Assembly (NCBI RefSeq): GCF_020329505.1
Contig: NZ_JAGKJJ010000002.1
Coordinates: 310,001 to 374,000, forward strand
Direction of reading: 5' to 3'
Source: Bradyrhizobium semiaridum
GTDB taxonomy: Bacteria > Pseudomonadota > Alphaproteobacteria > Rhizobiales > Xanthobacteraceae
DNA length: 64,000 bases
A program made the position numbers and the translations under genes. Positions 7,338 to 15,280 of the stretch are shown piece by piece. The notes under the pieces are model-generated. The model was not told where the DNA came from, made no database searches, and worked only from the letters and a program-made list of their open reading frames with translations. How positions within the stretch are numbered: the stretch's first letter is position 1; each line of letters opens with the position of its first letter.

Positions 7338-8125
7338 GCATGGTCCCCACATTGCTGTCGGTCGAGAGCCTGACCAAGTCCTATGGCGGCGTGCATGCCA
7401 TGCGCGGCGTCTCGTTCGAGTTGCGCGCCGGCGAGATCCTGGCGCTGATCGGGCCGAACGGCGCCGGAAAAAGCACCTGCTTCAACGCGCTGAACGGTCA
7501 GATCATTCCGGATTCCGGGCGGGTCCGGCTACTTGGTGAGGAGATCACCGGCAAGAAGCCGCGCCTGATCTGGCGGATGGGCGTCGGCCGCACGTTCCAG
7601 ATCACCGCGACGTTCCCGACCATGACGGTGCGCGAGAACGTGCAGGTCGCGTTGGTCTCGCACGGCGGTGAGCTGTTCAATGTGTGGGCCTCGACCGCAA
7701 AGCACGCGCGCGACGAGGCCGGGCGGCTGCTCGATCTGGTCGGCATGGGCGCGTATGCGGAGCGGCCCTGCGGCGAGCTCGCCTATGGTGACCTCAAGCG
7801 GCTGGAGCTTGCGATCGCGCTCGCCAACCAACCAAAACTGCTGCTGATGGACGAGCCGACTGCCGGCATGGCGCCGCGCGAGCGTGTCGAGTTGATGCGG
7901 CTGACGGCGCGGATCGCGCGCGAGCAGGCGATCGGCGTGCTGTTCACCGAGCACGACATGGACGTGGTGTTCGAGCATGCCGACCGCATCCTGGTGCTCA
8001 ATCGCGGCAGCCTGATCGCCGAAGGCTCGCCGGAGGAGGTCCGCGGCAACGCCCAGGTGCGGGCGATCTATCTCGGCGAAGGACTGGTCTACGACGCGCG
8101 GCACCGGGAGGGAGCATCGGCATGA
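7334..8125 (+). CDS. Liv-type ABC importer ATPase (LivG-like)
   Basis: A 263-residue cytoplasmic ATPase. Walker A is GPNGAGKST, Walker B is [11 protein letters not shown], and the switch His is in [10 protein letters not shown]. The signature segment reads [15 protein letters not shown], slightly divergent from LSxGxQ as is usual in LivG proteins. Its start overlaps the permease stop and its stop overlaps the next start, so the four importer genes are tightly coupled. It pairs with the ATPase encoded at 8122. Confidence 0.9.
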   Translation: MSMVPTLLSVESLTKSYGGVHAMRGVSFELRAGEILALIGPNGAGKSTCFNALNGQIIPDSGRVRLLGEEITGKKPRLIWRMGVGRTFQITATFPTMTVRENVQVALVSHGGELFNVWASTAKHARDEAGRLLDLVGMGAYAERPCGELAYGDLKRLELAIALANQPKLLLMDEPTAGMAPRERVELMRLTARIAREQAIGVLFTEHDMDVVFEHADRILVLNRGSLIAEGSPEEVRGNAQVRAIYLGEGLVYDARHREGASA

Positions 8126-8826
8126 AGCTCACGGTGAAGGACCTCAACAGCTTCTACGGCCCGGCGCATATCCTGTTCGACATCGCGCTCGAGGTCGGCG
8201 AGGGCGAAGTGGTGGCGCTCCTCGGGCGCAACGGCGCCGGCAAGTCGACCACGTTCCGCTCCATCGTCGGCCTGGTCGAGAACCGCACCGGCCGCATCAT
8301 GTTCGAGGGCAAGGACGTCTCGCGCGAGGCGACGCACGCGATCGTGCGCGGCGGCCTCGGCTACGTGCCGGAGGAGCGCCGCATCTTCACGGATTTGACG
8401 GTCGAGGAAAATCTCGAGGTCGGCCGCCAGCCGAAGCGGGCGGGCGCGCCGCAATGGGATCGCGACAAACTGTTCAAGCTGTTCCCCAATCTCGGCGAGA
8501 TGCGCAACCGGCCCGGCGGCCGTATGAGCGGCGGCGAGCAGCAGATGCTGACGATCGCGCGCACGCTGATGGGCAATCCGTCGCTGGTGCTGCTCGACGA
8601 GCCCTCGGAAGGGCTGTCGCCGAAGATCGTCGAGCAGATGGTCGATGCGATCCTGGCGATGAAGAAAGAGGGCGTCAGCATCGTCGTCTCCGAGCAGAAC
8701 CTGCATTTCGCCCGCCTGATCTCGGATCGCGCCTACATCATCGAGCGCGGCCGCATCTGCTTCGGCGGCACCATGGCTGAACTCGACGCGCGGCCGGACA
8801 TCCGCGACGCGCATCTGTCGCTGTAG
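8122..8826 (+). CDS. Liv-type ABC importer ATPase (LivF-like)
   Basis: A 234-residue ATPase with Walker A GRNGAGKST, the signature MSGGEQQMLTIAR, and Walker B LVLLDEPSEGLSP. The short length and the YVPEERRIFTDLTVEENL segment are typical of LivF. It forms the heterodimeric motor with the preceding ATPase. The ATG overlaps the upstream stop. The MarR regulator gene begins 15 bases after its stop, so the regulator is probably on the same transcript. Confidence 0.9.
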   Translation: MKLTVKDLNSFYGPAHILFDIALEVGEGEVVALLGRNGAGKSTTFRSIVGLVENRTGRIMFEGKDVSREATHAIVRGGLGYVPEERRIFTDLTVEENLEVGRQPKRAGAPQWDRDKLFKLFPNLGEMRNRPGGRMSGGEQQMLTIARTLMGNPSLVLLDEPSEGLSPKIVEQMVDAILAMKKEGVSIVVSEQNLHFARLISDRAYIIERGRICFGGTMAELDARPDIRDAHLSL

Positions 8827-8840
8827 GGCGATGCAGGACC

Positions 8841-9296
8841 ATGGCGAAAGCGGCTGCACAGAAGCGAAACGGCAAGGCGGCGAAGCCGAGTTACGTGCTG
8901 GACGAGCAGATCGGCTTCATCCTGCGCCAGGTGTCGCAGCGCCACGCCATGATCTTCGCCCGCGAGATCGGCATCAACCTGACGCCGACGCAATGGGCCG
9001 CGCTGTCGAAGCTCGCGGAAGTCGGGGCATGCTCGCAGAACCAGCTCGGCCGGCTGACGTCAATGGACGTCGCAACCATCAAGGGCGTGATCGACCGCCT
9101 GACTGCGCGCGGCCTGACCGAGACCTCGCCCGATCCCGACGACGGCCGCCGGCTGCTGGTGAGTCTCACGCGCGCCGGCCAGCAGATGGCGGAGAAGACC
9201 GCGCCGCATGCACACGCGATCTCCAAGGAAACGTTGGCCCCGCTCGACGCCAAGGAGCGCGAGACGCTGATCGCGCTGCTGGGAAAGTTGCGGTGA
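8841..9296 (+). CDS. MarR family transcriptional regulator
   Basis: A 151-residue winged-helix protein of the MarR family. The helix-turn-helix is in CSQNQLGRLTSMDVATIKGVIDRL and the wing in PDPDDGRRLLVSLT. MarR proteins are usually dimeric repressors released by an aromatic ligand. It is the last gene of the hnr-importer operon. Palindromes with the core RTTYGTAYACRAAY stand in the promoters of the hydroxylase, hnr, enamidase and ferredoxin reductase genes, so it is the likely autoregulating repressor of the pathway. In Pseudomonas the MarR protein NicR responds to 6-hydroxynicotinate; the same ligand is plausible here but inferred. Confidence 0.88.
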   Translation: MAKAAAQKRNGKAAKPSYVLDEQIGFILRQVSQRHAMIFAREIGINLTPTQWAALSKLAEVGACSQNQLGRLTSMDVATIKGVIDRLTARGLTETSPDPDDGRRLLVSLTRAGQQMAEKTAPHAHAISKETLAPLDAKERETLIALLGKLR

Positions 9297-9333
9297 CGAT
9301 TTGTTTGCGCACGCTGCGCAACTCCATCCCCTC

Positions 9334-9415
9334 GTCATTCCGGGGTTCGCGAAGCGAGAGCCCGGAATCCATCAGGCCGCATGTTCGGTGGATGAATGGA
9401 TTCCGGCGTCATGAC
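9334..9415. repeat. Intergenic palindromic repeat (GTCATTCCGGGG family)
   Basis: GTCATTCCGGGG, a GCGAAGCGAGAGCCCGGAATCC segment and GGATGAATGGATTCCGG followed by GTCATGAC form a folded element about 80 bases long. A related copy occurs at 21922-22025. Its right end contains the stop codon of the minus-strand membrane protein gene, so it may also terminate both convergent transcripts. Confidence 0.7.
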
Positions 9416-10071
9416 GCGAGCACCAGCGCGACTGCTCCGACCAGCACAAGGCTGGCGGCCCAGACGGTGTCCAAATTGAACCAGCTGCGCGATACGAATT
9501 TGAGGCCGAGATAGCGGTAGACCAGCCACGCCAGGCACCCGCCGGCGAGGATCATCGCGCCGGCGTGGACCACTGAGACCAGCAGCGCCATCGTGAAATT
9601 GGCATTGATCAGCGCACCGGCGGCCTCGTGGCCACGATCGGCATCGGCCTCCCGGCACAGCCCGAGATAGATCGGCAGCAGCATCAGCGCCGCGCCGTGG
9701 GCGATCGCGACGGTGAACGACCACAGTCCCAGTTGGGTCGGCGGGATCCGCGCCAGCGCCCGCGGATGACGGCGGTCGACCAGCCGGTAGATGCCGAAGG
9801 CGATGACGAGCAGGCTGGCCGCGATGCGGATCGGGCGTTGCCATTCGACCAGCGCGATCAGCATCGCGAATGGCAGGATCACCAGCAGCATCGCGAGCAG
9901 GTGCCCGATCGCGAGCGGCCCGAGCGCGCCAAGCAGCGCGCGCGGGGTTCGTTGCATCAAGCCGGCCGACACGGCGAGCGGCCAGCCCATTCCCGGGTTG
10001 ATCCCGTGGTAGAGGCCGCTCGCGATGACAGCCAGCCACAGCCAGGCCGGCGTCCAGTCGGCCGCACTCAC
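9409..10071 (-). CDS. Polytopic membrane protein of unknown function
   Basis: A 220-residue, very hydrophobic protein with about six membrane segments. The first helix carries GLYHGINPGMGWPLAVSAG and the third GHLLAMLLVILPFAML. Histidine-rich helix motifs of this sort occur in nickel/cobalt and UreH/TauE-like transporters, but I cannot place it in a family with certainty. It starts with GTG only two bases after the stop of the SBP56 gene, so the two are one operon. Its stop codon lies in a dispersed repeat, so the last residues may have been replaced by repeat insertion. Export of a sulfur compound or metal supply for the SBP56 protein are both possible. Confidence 0.6.
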   Translation of the reverse strand: MSAADWTPAWLWLAVIASGLYHGINPGMGWPLAVSAGLMQRTPRALLGALGPLAIGHLLAMLLVILPFAMLIALVEWQRPIRIAASLLVIAFGIYRLVDRRHPRALARIPPTQLGLWSFTVAIAHGAALMLLPIYLGLCREADADRGHEAAGALINANFTMALLVSVVHAGAMILAGGCLAWLVYRYLGLKFVSRSWFNLDTVWAASLVLVGAVALVLAS

Positions 10072-10073
10072 AT

Positions 10074-11474
10074 TCAGACCGAGGGATAGCAGAACGAGTC
10101 GGTCGAACAGTCGCCGCCGTCGAGCCGGATCTGATGCGCGCGGTAGCCGTCGGGGAGGCCGACCCAGAAATCCTTCGCCAGTTCGAGGCCGCCGTTCGGG
10201 CCGGCAATTGCCATCACCTCGGCGCCGGGAATGCCTTGCGGATAGAACTGGTCGTCCCAGGTCGAGTACAGCGAGTTGGTCCAGTACACCCGCTTGCCGT
10301 CGCGGCTGATCTCGACCATCTGCGGTCCGCCGGCAAAGGCCTGCCCGTTTGGATGCGGCGCGCGGCTAACGATGCCGCCGATCCGGACCGAGCCGGCAAG
10401 CTTCGGCTTGCGCGGATCGGAGACATCGTACTGGCGCATCTCGCCGGTGCCCCAGCAGGAGACGTAGAGGAAGCGGTCGTCCATCGACAGGTCGATGTCG
10501 GTGACCAGCGGCGGCACCGCGCCAAAGCCCTGCAGCAGCGGCGGCAGCTTGTCCTTCGGCGCGGGCTCGGGCGGGATCGTCGCCGTCTTCTCGATGTGAA
10601 ACTTGCCGCCCTCGCGCCACCAGGTCCAGATCGAGCCCTCGAGGTTCGTGGTATCGACCACGACGCCGACGAAGCCATATTCGCGCACCGGATCATGTGC
10701 CGGCCGCACCTCGAGTGCCATCTGATGGTTGGCGCCGAGATCGATGGTCTGGACGTTGCGGCGGGCGCGCAGATCCCAGAAGTGCAGGCGGTGGCCATAT
10801 TTGTTCGACAGCAGATCCTCCGGCACGATGCCGTTCTCGAACTGCGGCGGCAGCGCCCATTCGCTGCTCACCATGTAGTCGCGCGGCAGGTTCCACCAGA
10901 AGTCATAATGCTTGGTCTGCGAGCCGCGGTCGATCTCCCAGCGGCCGAGCACCTCGAACGTCTCGCAATCCATGATGAAGATGCCGGGCGGTCCGTCGGT
11001 GCCGTCCTTGCCGCCGCCGCCGAGTGTCGAGACATAGATGCCTTCCGGCCCGCAGTGGATCGTGTGCGGCCGCGAGTAGCCGGTCTTCTTGAAGACCTCC
11101 TCCGGCTCGATGATCTTGTGGATCTTGGCCTGCGTCGGATCCGGCTTGGTATCGATGATGTAGATCCGGGAGGACCGCATGCCGGGGATGATGAGGTAGC
11201 GGCGCTCGAGGAAGGCGTGGCCGGCGAGCGGTGACAGCGCCGACGAGCAGGCGTTCCAGCCGAAATGGTGGAACTCGTCGCCCGTGTTGGGCATCGTCAC
11301 GGTGTGGACGATCTTGCTGTAGGTCGGCGAGCCGCGCTTGACGTCGATCACGGCCAGCGCATCCGGCCTGGAATGGTCCGGACTGAGCAACACGGTATAG
11401 GCGAAGTTCTCGGCCGGCGCTTCCATCGCGAGCTTCGGCGAGGCGTGGAACGTGGGATCTGGCCTCATCGTCAT
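10074..11474 (-). CDS. SBP56 family protein, methanethiol oxidase-like
   Basis: A 466-residue protein of the selenium-binding protein 56 family, a beta-propeller. Characterised members oxidise methanethiol to formaldehyde, sulfide and hydrogen peroxide using copper. Family landmarks are HHFGWNACSSA near residue 69, SSRIYIIDT, YDFWWNLPRDYMVSSEWA, and the C-terminal AHQIRLDGGDCSTD. I chose ATG 11474, which has AGGAGG seven bases upstream, instead of 11522. The CSSC motif of animal SELENBP1 is CSSA here (Cys76 kept). No export signal is seen, whereas bacterial MtoX is periplasmic, so methanethiol oxidase activity is not assured. It is transcribed with the membrane protein gene downstream. Confidence 0.85.
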   Translation of the reverse strand: MTMRPDPTFHASPKLAMEAPAENFAYTVLLSPDHSRPDALAVIDVKRGSPTYSKIVHTVTMPNTGDEFHHFGWNACSSALSPLAGHAFLERRYLIIPGMRSSRIYIIDTKPDPTQAKIHKIIEPEEVFKKTGYSRPHTIHCGPEGIYVSTLGGGGKDGTDGPPGIFIMDCETFEVLGRWEIDRGSQTKHYDFWWNLPRDYMVSSEWALPPQFENGIVPEDLLSNKYGHRLHFWDLRARRNVQTIDLGANHQMALEVRPAHDPVREYGFVGVVVDTTNLEGSIWTWWREGGKFHIEKTATIPPEPAPKDKLPPLLQGFGAVPPLVTDIDLSMDDRFLYVSCWGTGEMRQYDVSDPRKPKLAGSVRIGGIVSRAPHPNGQAFAGGPQMVEISRDGKRVYWTNSLYSTWDDQFYPQGIPGAEVMAIAGPNGGLELAKDFWVGLPDGYRAHQIRLDGGDCSTDSFCYPSV

Positions 11475-11761
11475 CGGCTGCCCTCCTGATTGTGTGATGT
11501 GATCAACACGGCACGGCGGCATGCAACGGCAAGAACTTCAAATCCGGATCGAAATGCCTCTTGCGAGTGCTGCCGGTCAAGGTTCGCTCGTGGGCAGATT
11601 ACACCTCAATGGTGACAGCTGAAAACAAGCTTCGGTGACGTCGCCAGCGCGGCATAGCCGCGCGGCGGGGGGCATGTGATCTGGCAGATTTGCTCAAGGG
11701 ATTGAATAAGCACCGATCCTGCAGGTGAATGTATGACTCGCGAGCGGCACCAAACATCTAG

Positions 11762-11883
11762 CGTCGTCCTGGCGAAAGCCAGACCCATTGCCCCAATCGC
11801 TTGTTGTTGCGCGACGCTGGGGCCACTATCCCGTTGCAAATCAAATTCGGTGGTTATGGGTCCTGGCTTTCGCCAGGACGACG
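11762..11883. repeat. Dispersed intergenic repeat (CGTCCTGGCGAAAGCCAG family), copy 1
   Basis: The ends CGTCCTGGCGAAAGCCAG and CTGGCTTTCGCCAGGACG are inverted. A second copy lies in opposite orientation at 62778-62900 and shares internal sequence as well as ends. It occupies the middle of the 458-base gap between the SBP56 and enamidase genes. Nothing else is recognisable in that gap; short reading frames across it are not convincing. Confidence 0.8.
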
Positions 11884-11932
11884 GCGTGGGGAGGCCGCGC
11901 TTCTCAGAGCGACGGTCTCCGGCTTGTTCGCC

Positions 11933-13129
11933 TTACTTCGCCACGATCTCCGGCACCTTGCCCGCGGGCGGCGTGTTGCGGCTGCGCTGGGTGCGGACGA
12001 TGCCGTCGATGATGGTCATGCCGATGCCGGGGAGATCGCCGAGCTGCACGCTGTCGAGGATGTTTTTGCCGGGCGAATGCTGCGCCTTGTCCATCAGGAC
12101 AAAATCGGCGGAGCGGCCGACCTCGATCAGGCCGCAATCGAGCTCGCGCATCCGCGCGGTGTTGCCGGTGGCGAGGCAGAACGCGAGCTCGGCGGGGAGG
12201 TCGCCGAGCGAGGACAGCAGCGAGACCATGCGCAAAATGCCAAGCGGCTGCACGCCGGAACCGGCCGGCGCGTCGGTGCCGAGGATGACGCGGTGCAGGT
12301 CGCCCATCTCGCGCGCGGTGCGCAGCGTGAACAGCGCCGAGCGCTCATTGCCGTTGTGCACCAGCTCAAGCCCGCGCTTGCAGCCCTCGCAGATGCAGCG
12401 GATCTGGTCGTCGGGCAGGGCGGTGTGGCCGCCATTGATGTGGCCGACCACGTCGGTGTCGGCCTCCAGCACCACGTCCTTGTCGATCAGGCCCGAGCCC
12501 GGGATCGAGGGGCCGCCGGTGTGGATCGTGCTTTGAATGCCGTATTTGCGTGCCCAGCCGACCATCTTGCGCGCCGTCGGGCCGTCTTTCACGCCGCCGA
12601 GCCCAACCTCGCCGAGCAGCTTGACGCCGGCGGCGGCCATCTCCTTGAAGTCGTCCTCGACCATCTCGCATTCGATTACCGGCGCGCCGGCATGCACCTT
12701 GACGCCGCCGGGCCGCAGCGTCCAGAACGCGCGCTGCGCGAAGATCGCCATCGCCTTGACGCCGACCACGTCACGCGGACGGCCGGGCATGTGGACCTCG
12801 CCGGCAGAGATCATGGTGGTGACGCCGCCATGCAGGTAGCTGTCGATCCAGTTGATCTGGTTCTGCCGCGGCGTCCAGTCGCCGGCGACCGGATGGACGT
12901 GGCTGTCGATCAGCCCCGGGGCGACGGTGGTGCCGTTGGCGTCGACGATGGTGGTGGCGCCTTCGGTGTCGACGTCCTTGAGGCGGCCGATTGCGGTGAT
13001 CTTGCCGTTCTCGGCGACGATGGTGTCGGCATCCAGGATCGGCTTCTCCAGCGCTCCCGACAAAAGTAGCCCGATATTGCGGATCACCAGCTTGCTGGGG
13101 CCGGTGGCCTGGGGCGCGTCGTGAGCCAT
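11933..13129 (-). CDS. ena: Enamidase (1,4,5,6-tetrahydro-6-oxonicotinate hydrolase)
   Basis: A 398-residue amidohydrolase that resembles Eubacterium barkeri enamidase along its length, including HGGVTTMISAG, PGRPRD, SIPGSG, HINGGHTA and the C-terminal SRNTPPAGK. Enamidase hydrolyses tetrahydro-6-oxonicotinate to 2-formylglutarate and ammonia. Candidate ligands of the binuclear metal site are His77, His79, Glu174, His203, His230 and Asp286. I start at ATG 13129, with an AAGGAA ribosome-binding site, because the longer frame to 13246 crosses the operator. It is divergent from the ferredoxin reductase gene, with a double operator between them. Together with hnr this defines the reductive nicotinate route. 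Confidence 0.88.
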   Translation of the reverse strand: MAHDAPQATGPSKLVIRNIGLLLSGALEKPILDADTIVAENGKITAIGRLKDVDTEGATTIVDANGTTVAPGLIDSHVHPVAGDWTPRQNQINWIDSYLHGGVTTMISAGEVHMPGRPRDVVGVKAMAIFAQRAFWTLRPGGVKVHAGAPVIECEMVEDDFKEMAAAGVKLLGEVGLGGVKDGPTARKMVGWARKYGIQSTIHTGGPSIPGSGLIDKDVVLEADTDVVGHINGGHTALPDDQIRCICEGCKRGLELVHNGNERSALFTLRTAREMGDLHRVILGTDAPAGSGVQPLGILRMVSLLSSLGDLPAELAFCLATGNTARMRELDCGLIEVGRSADFVLMDKAQHSPGKNILDSVQLGDLPGIGMTIIDGIVRTQRSRNTPPAGKVPEIVAK

Positions 13130-13175
13130 GGTGGTTTCCTTCTGTCCTGAAATTGCTCGGGAATTTGAGCCCGGC

Positions 13176-13204
13176 TTGACTTTCGGATCAAGCCGGATTA
13201 TTCG
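13176..13204 (+). promoter_or_regulatory. Putative promoter of the ferredoxin reductase gene
   Basis: TTGACT (13176-13181) is followed after 17 bases by TATTCG (13199-13204), which runs into the left arm of the operator. The -10 is poor, so the exact placement is uncertain. Confidence 0.35.
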
Positions 13205-13233
13205 TTTGTATACGAATGATCGTATACAAACGA
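13202..13233. promoter_or_regulatory. Double MarR-type operator, site 3
   Basis: TCGTTTGTATACGA (13202-13215) is repeated in perfect inversion at 13220-13233 across ATGA. It can be read as two adjacent 14-bp cores: 13204-13217 fits RTTYGTAYACRAAY perfectly and 13218-13231 fits with one mismatch. It lies midway between the divergent ena and ferredoxin reductase genes and could control both. Confidence 0.7.
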
Positions 13234-13246
13234 TCCGGCCGGTCAA
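13219..13246 (-). promoter_or_regulatory. Putative promoter of ena
   Basis: On the minus strand TTGACC (13241-13246) and TACGAT (13219-13224) are 16 bases apart, with the operator covering the spacer and -10. This is the same geometry as the promoter at 814-841. Confidence 0.45.
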
Positions 13247-13293
13247 CAGGGTTCAAGTCCTTATCCGCGCAGCACAAATCAGGGATTGGTGCG

Positions 13294-14067
13294 ATGAGCA
13301 ATTTCAACCAGGAAAGCGTCCTCAGCGTTCATCACTGGACCGACACGCTGTTCTCCTTCAAGACCACCCGCAATCCCACCTTCCGCTTCCGCAACGGCGA
13401 GTTCACCATGATCGGCCTCAAGGTCGGCGAGAAGCCGCTGCTGCGCGCCTACAGCGTCGCCAGCGCGAATTACGAGGACACGCTCGAATTCTTCTCGATC
13501 AAGGTGCCGGACGGTCCGCTGACCTCGCGCCTGCAGCACCTCAAGGAAGGCGACGAGATCATCGTCAGCCGCAAGGCCACGGGCACGCTTGTCATCGACA
13601 ACCTCGAGGACGGCCGCAACCTCTATCTGGTCGGCACCGGCACCGGGCTTGCCCCGTTCCTCAGCGTGATCAAGGATCCCGAGACCTATGACCGCTTCGA
13701 GAAGGTCGTGCTGCTGCACGGCTGCCGCCGCGTCAAGGAGCTCGCCTATGGCGAGATGATCACCGAGAAGCTGCCGAACGACGATCTGATCGGCGAGCTG
13801 GTGCGCGAGCAACTCATCTATTACCCGACCGTGACGCGCGATCCGTTCCGCAACCGCGGCCGCATCACCGACCTCATCACCACGGGAAAACTGTTCGACG
13901 ACATCGGCCTGCCGGCGCTCGACGCCGCGCATGACCGCGTCATGATCTGCGGTTCGCCGGCGCTGGTCGCCGACACCCGCACGCTGCTCAACGGCCGCGG
14001 CTTCGTCGAGGGCAATCACGGCGAGCCGGCGCAGTTCGTGGTCGAGAAGGCGTTCGCCGAGCGCTGA
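13294..14067 (+). CDS. fpr: Ferredoxin-NADP reductase
   Basis: A 257-residue flavoprotein of the bacterial Fpr type. RAYSVAS (residues 51-57) is the FAD-binding motif, GTGTGLAPF (114-122) the nucleotide-binding motif, LLHGCRRVKELAY a family segment, and the C terminus reads VVEKAFAER. It moves electrons between NADPH and ferredoxin or flavodoxin. The start at 13294 has AGGGA upstream. It shares the double operator with the enamidase gene, so it is probably induced with the pathway. I infer that it supplies reduced ferredoxin to Hnr. A housekeeping role in oxidative stress is the alternative, but the operator argues for a dedicated copy. Confidence 0.88.
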   Translation: MSNFNQESVLSVHHWTDTLFSFKTTRNPTFRFRNGEFTMIGLKVGEKPLLRAYSVASANYEDTLEFFSIKVPDGPLTSRLQHLKEGDEIIVSRKATGTLVIDNLEDGRNLYLVGTGTGLAPFLSVIKDPETYDRFEKVVLLHGCRRVKELAYGEMITEKLPNDDLIGELVREQLIYYPTVTRDPFRNRGRITDLITTGKLFDDIGLPALDAAHDRVMICGSPALVADTRTLLNGRGFVEGNHGEPAQFVVEKAFAER

Positions 14068-14090
14068 GGCCCGCTCCGCTCTCCACCACC

Positions 14091-14169
14091 GTCATTGCGA
14101 GCGCAGCGAAGCAATCCATTGTCACCAAGCATGCAGTGAGATGGATTGCTTCGCTGCGCTCGCAATGAC
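14091..14169. repeat. Intergenic palindromic repeat (GTCATTGCGAGCG family), copy 1
   Basis: Two 29-base arms, 14091-14119 and 14141-14169, are perfect reverse complements separated by 21 bases. The element sits between the convergent ends of fpr and soxA, where such a hairpin could end both transcripts. A related copy is at 51999-52079. Confidence 0.85.
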
Positions 14170-14189
14170 GTGGATGGGGCAGTGGGAAT

Positions 14190-14963
14190 TTACGGCCTTA
14201 CCGCAGGCGTCTCCAGCTTCATGCCGCGCGCCCGCGACATCAGATACGCCTCCAGTTCCACCAGCTCGGGCGAACCATATTCGTAGGCCTGCGCGCGGAT
14301 GCCGGTGATGCAGGCGCGCAGCCGCCGCTGCAGCGATCCGAGCGACTGCCATTCCAGCCGGTAGAGCGGATAGCCGGTCGGCTGTCCCTGCGTGATCGGC
14401 GCGCCGGCAAGCTTCCTGTCCCAGTTGTCGTCATGGCAATTGGCGCAGGCGAGATTGAGCTGGCCCTGCCGCCGGGTGAACAGCTCGTGTCCCTTGGCGA
14501 CGAACGGTGCGAGATCGGGATCATTGCCAACCTCGATCGGCATGCCCCTCGATTGCTGCGCGACATAGGCTGTCAGCGCCAGCAATTCGCGGCTTTCGTA
14601 GGCGAGGGGCGGCGCCTGCTGGTGGTTGCTGCGGCAGAGATTGATCCGCCCTTCGAGATCGACCGGCTTGCCGAGGGCCTTGTCGAAGGTCGGATAGCGC
14701 GCCGCGACGCCCTTCATGCTGACGCGCGCGTCGCTGTGGCAATCGCCGCATGCCTTGCCCGCGGTGCCGGCCTTGCGTTTCCACAGCGTCTCGCCGTCGA
14801 GCACCCAGAGCATGCCGGGGTTGGACGTGTCATCATCCTGCATCGCCCTGCTGTCGGGGCCCATGAAACTGTAGCCGGAGCGGCGATCGGCTTGCGGAAT
14901 CTCGGTCGCGAGCGCGGTGCCCGCCAGCGCCGCCAGGATCGCGATGCAGCCGACGAACTTCAT
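14190..14963 (-). CDS. soxA: Sulfur oxidation diheme cytochrome SoxA
   Basis: A 257-residue secreted c-type cytochrome (signal peptide to about residue 19). Two heme motifs are present: CGDCH (72-76) and CANCH (173-177). Cys110 in LCRSNH is not a complete heme motif. Cys218, in RACITGIRAQ, matches the cysteine that in SoxA carries a persulfide and coordinates the active heme. SoxAX attaches thiosulfate to SoxY. The ATG overlaps the soxZ stop (ATGA). It is the last gene of the minus-strand operon and ends next to a strong palindrome. Confidence 0.9.
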   Translation of the reverse strand: MKFVGCIAILAALAGTALATEIPQADRRSGYSFMGPDSRAMQDDDTSNPGMLWVLDGETLWKRKAGTAGKACGDCHSDARVSMKGVAARYPTFDKALGKPVDLEGRINLCRSNHQQAPPLAYESRELLALTAYVAQQSRGMPIEVGNDPDLAPFVAKGHELFTRRQGQLNLACANCHDDNWDRKLAGAPITQGQPTGYPLYRLEWQSLGSLQRRLRACITGIRAQAYEYGSPELVELEAYLMSRARGMKLETPAVRP

Positions 14964-15280
14964 TCGACCGTGATCGAAGCCGATGCGGTCTCCGAAAACC
15001 CCTTGTCGCCGACCCACTCGAATTCGAACTTGCCGCTTTCGGTCACCGTGGTGAAGAAGGTGAGGAATGGATTGGCGGCGATTGCCGGATAAAGATCGGC
15101 ACGGAAAATCTCCGCGCCGTTGAAGCGGCAGGTGAAGCTCGTGATGATGTCGCGCGGCACCACCTCGCCGGAGGCGGTGTGGCGATAGCCGGTTTCCATG
15201 ATGTGCGACATCAGCGTCTTGATCTCGATGACATCGCCGCGCTTCGCTTTCGACGGCACGTTGATCAGCGCGGACGGCAT
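14960..15280 (-). CDS. soxZ: Sulfur carrier complex subunit SoxZ
   Basis: A 106-residue protein that matches SoxZ in length and sequence (KAKRGDVIEIKTLMSHIMETGYR near the N terminus, then CRFNGAEIFRADLYPAIAANPF). It has no signal peptide, as expected, since SoxZ is exported with SoxY by the Tat system. It forms the carrier complex SoxYZ. The start overlaps the soxY stop by one base (TGATG) and the stop overlaps the soxA start. Confidence 0.92.
   Translation of the reverse strand: MPSALINVPSKAKRGDVIEIKTLMSHIMETGYRHTASGEVVPRDIITSFTCRFNGAEIFRADLYPAIAANPFLTFFTTVTESGKFEFEWVGDKGFSETASASITVE

Noticed and set aside
10134-11234. A 366-codon plus-strand frame opposite the SBP56 gene
   Set aside because: The SBP56 protein is unmistakable on the other strand, and this frame has no ribosome-binding site or family resemblance.
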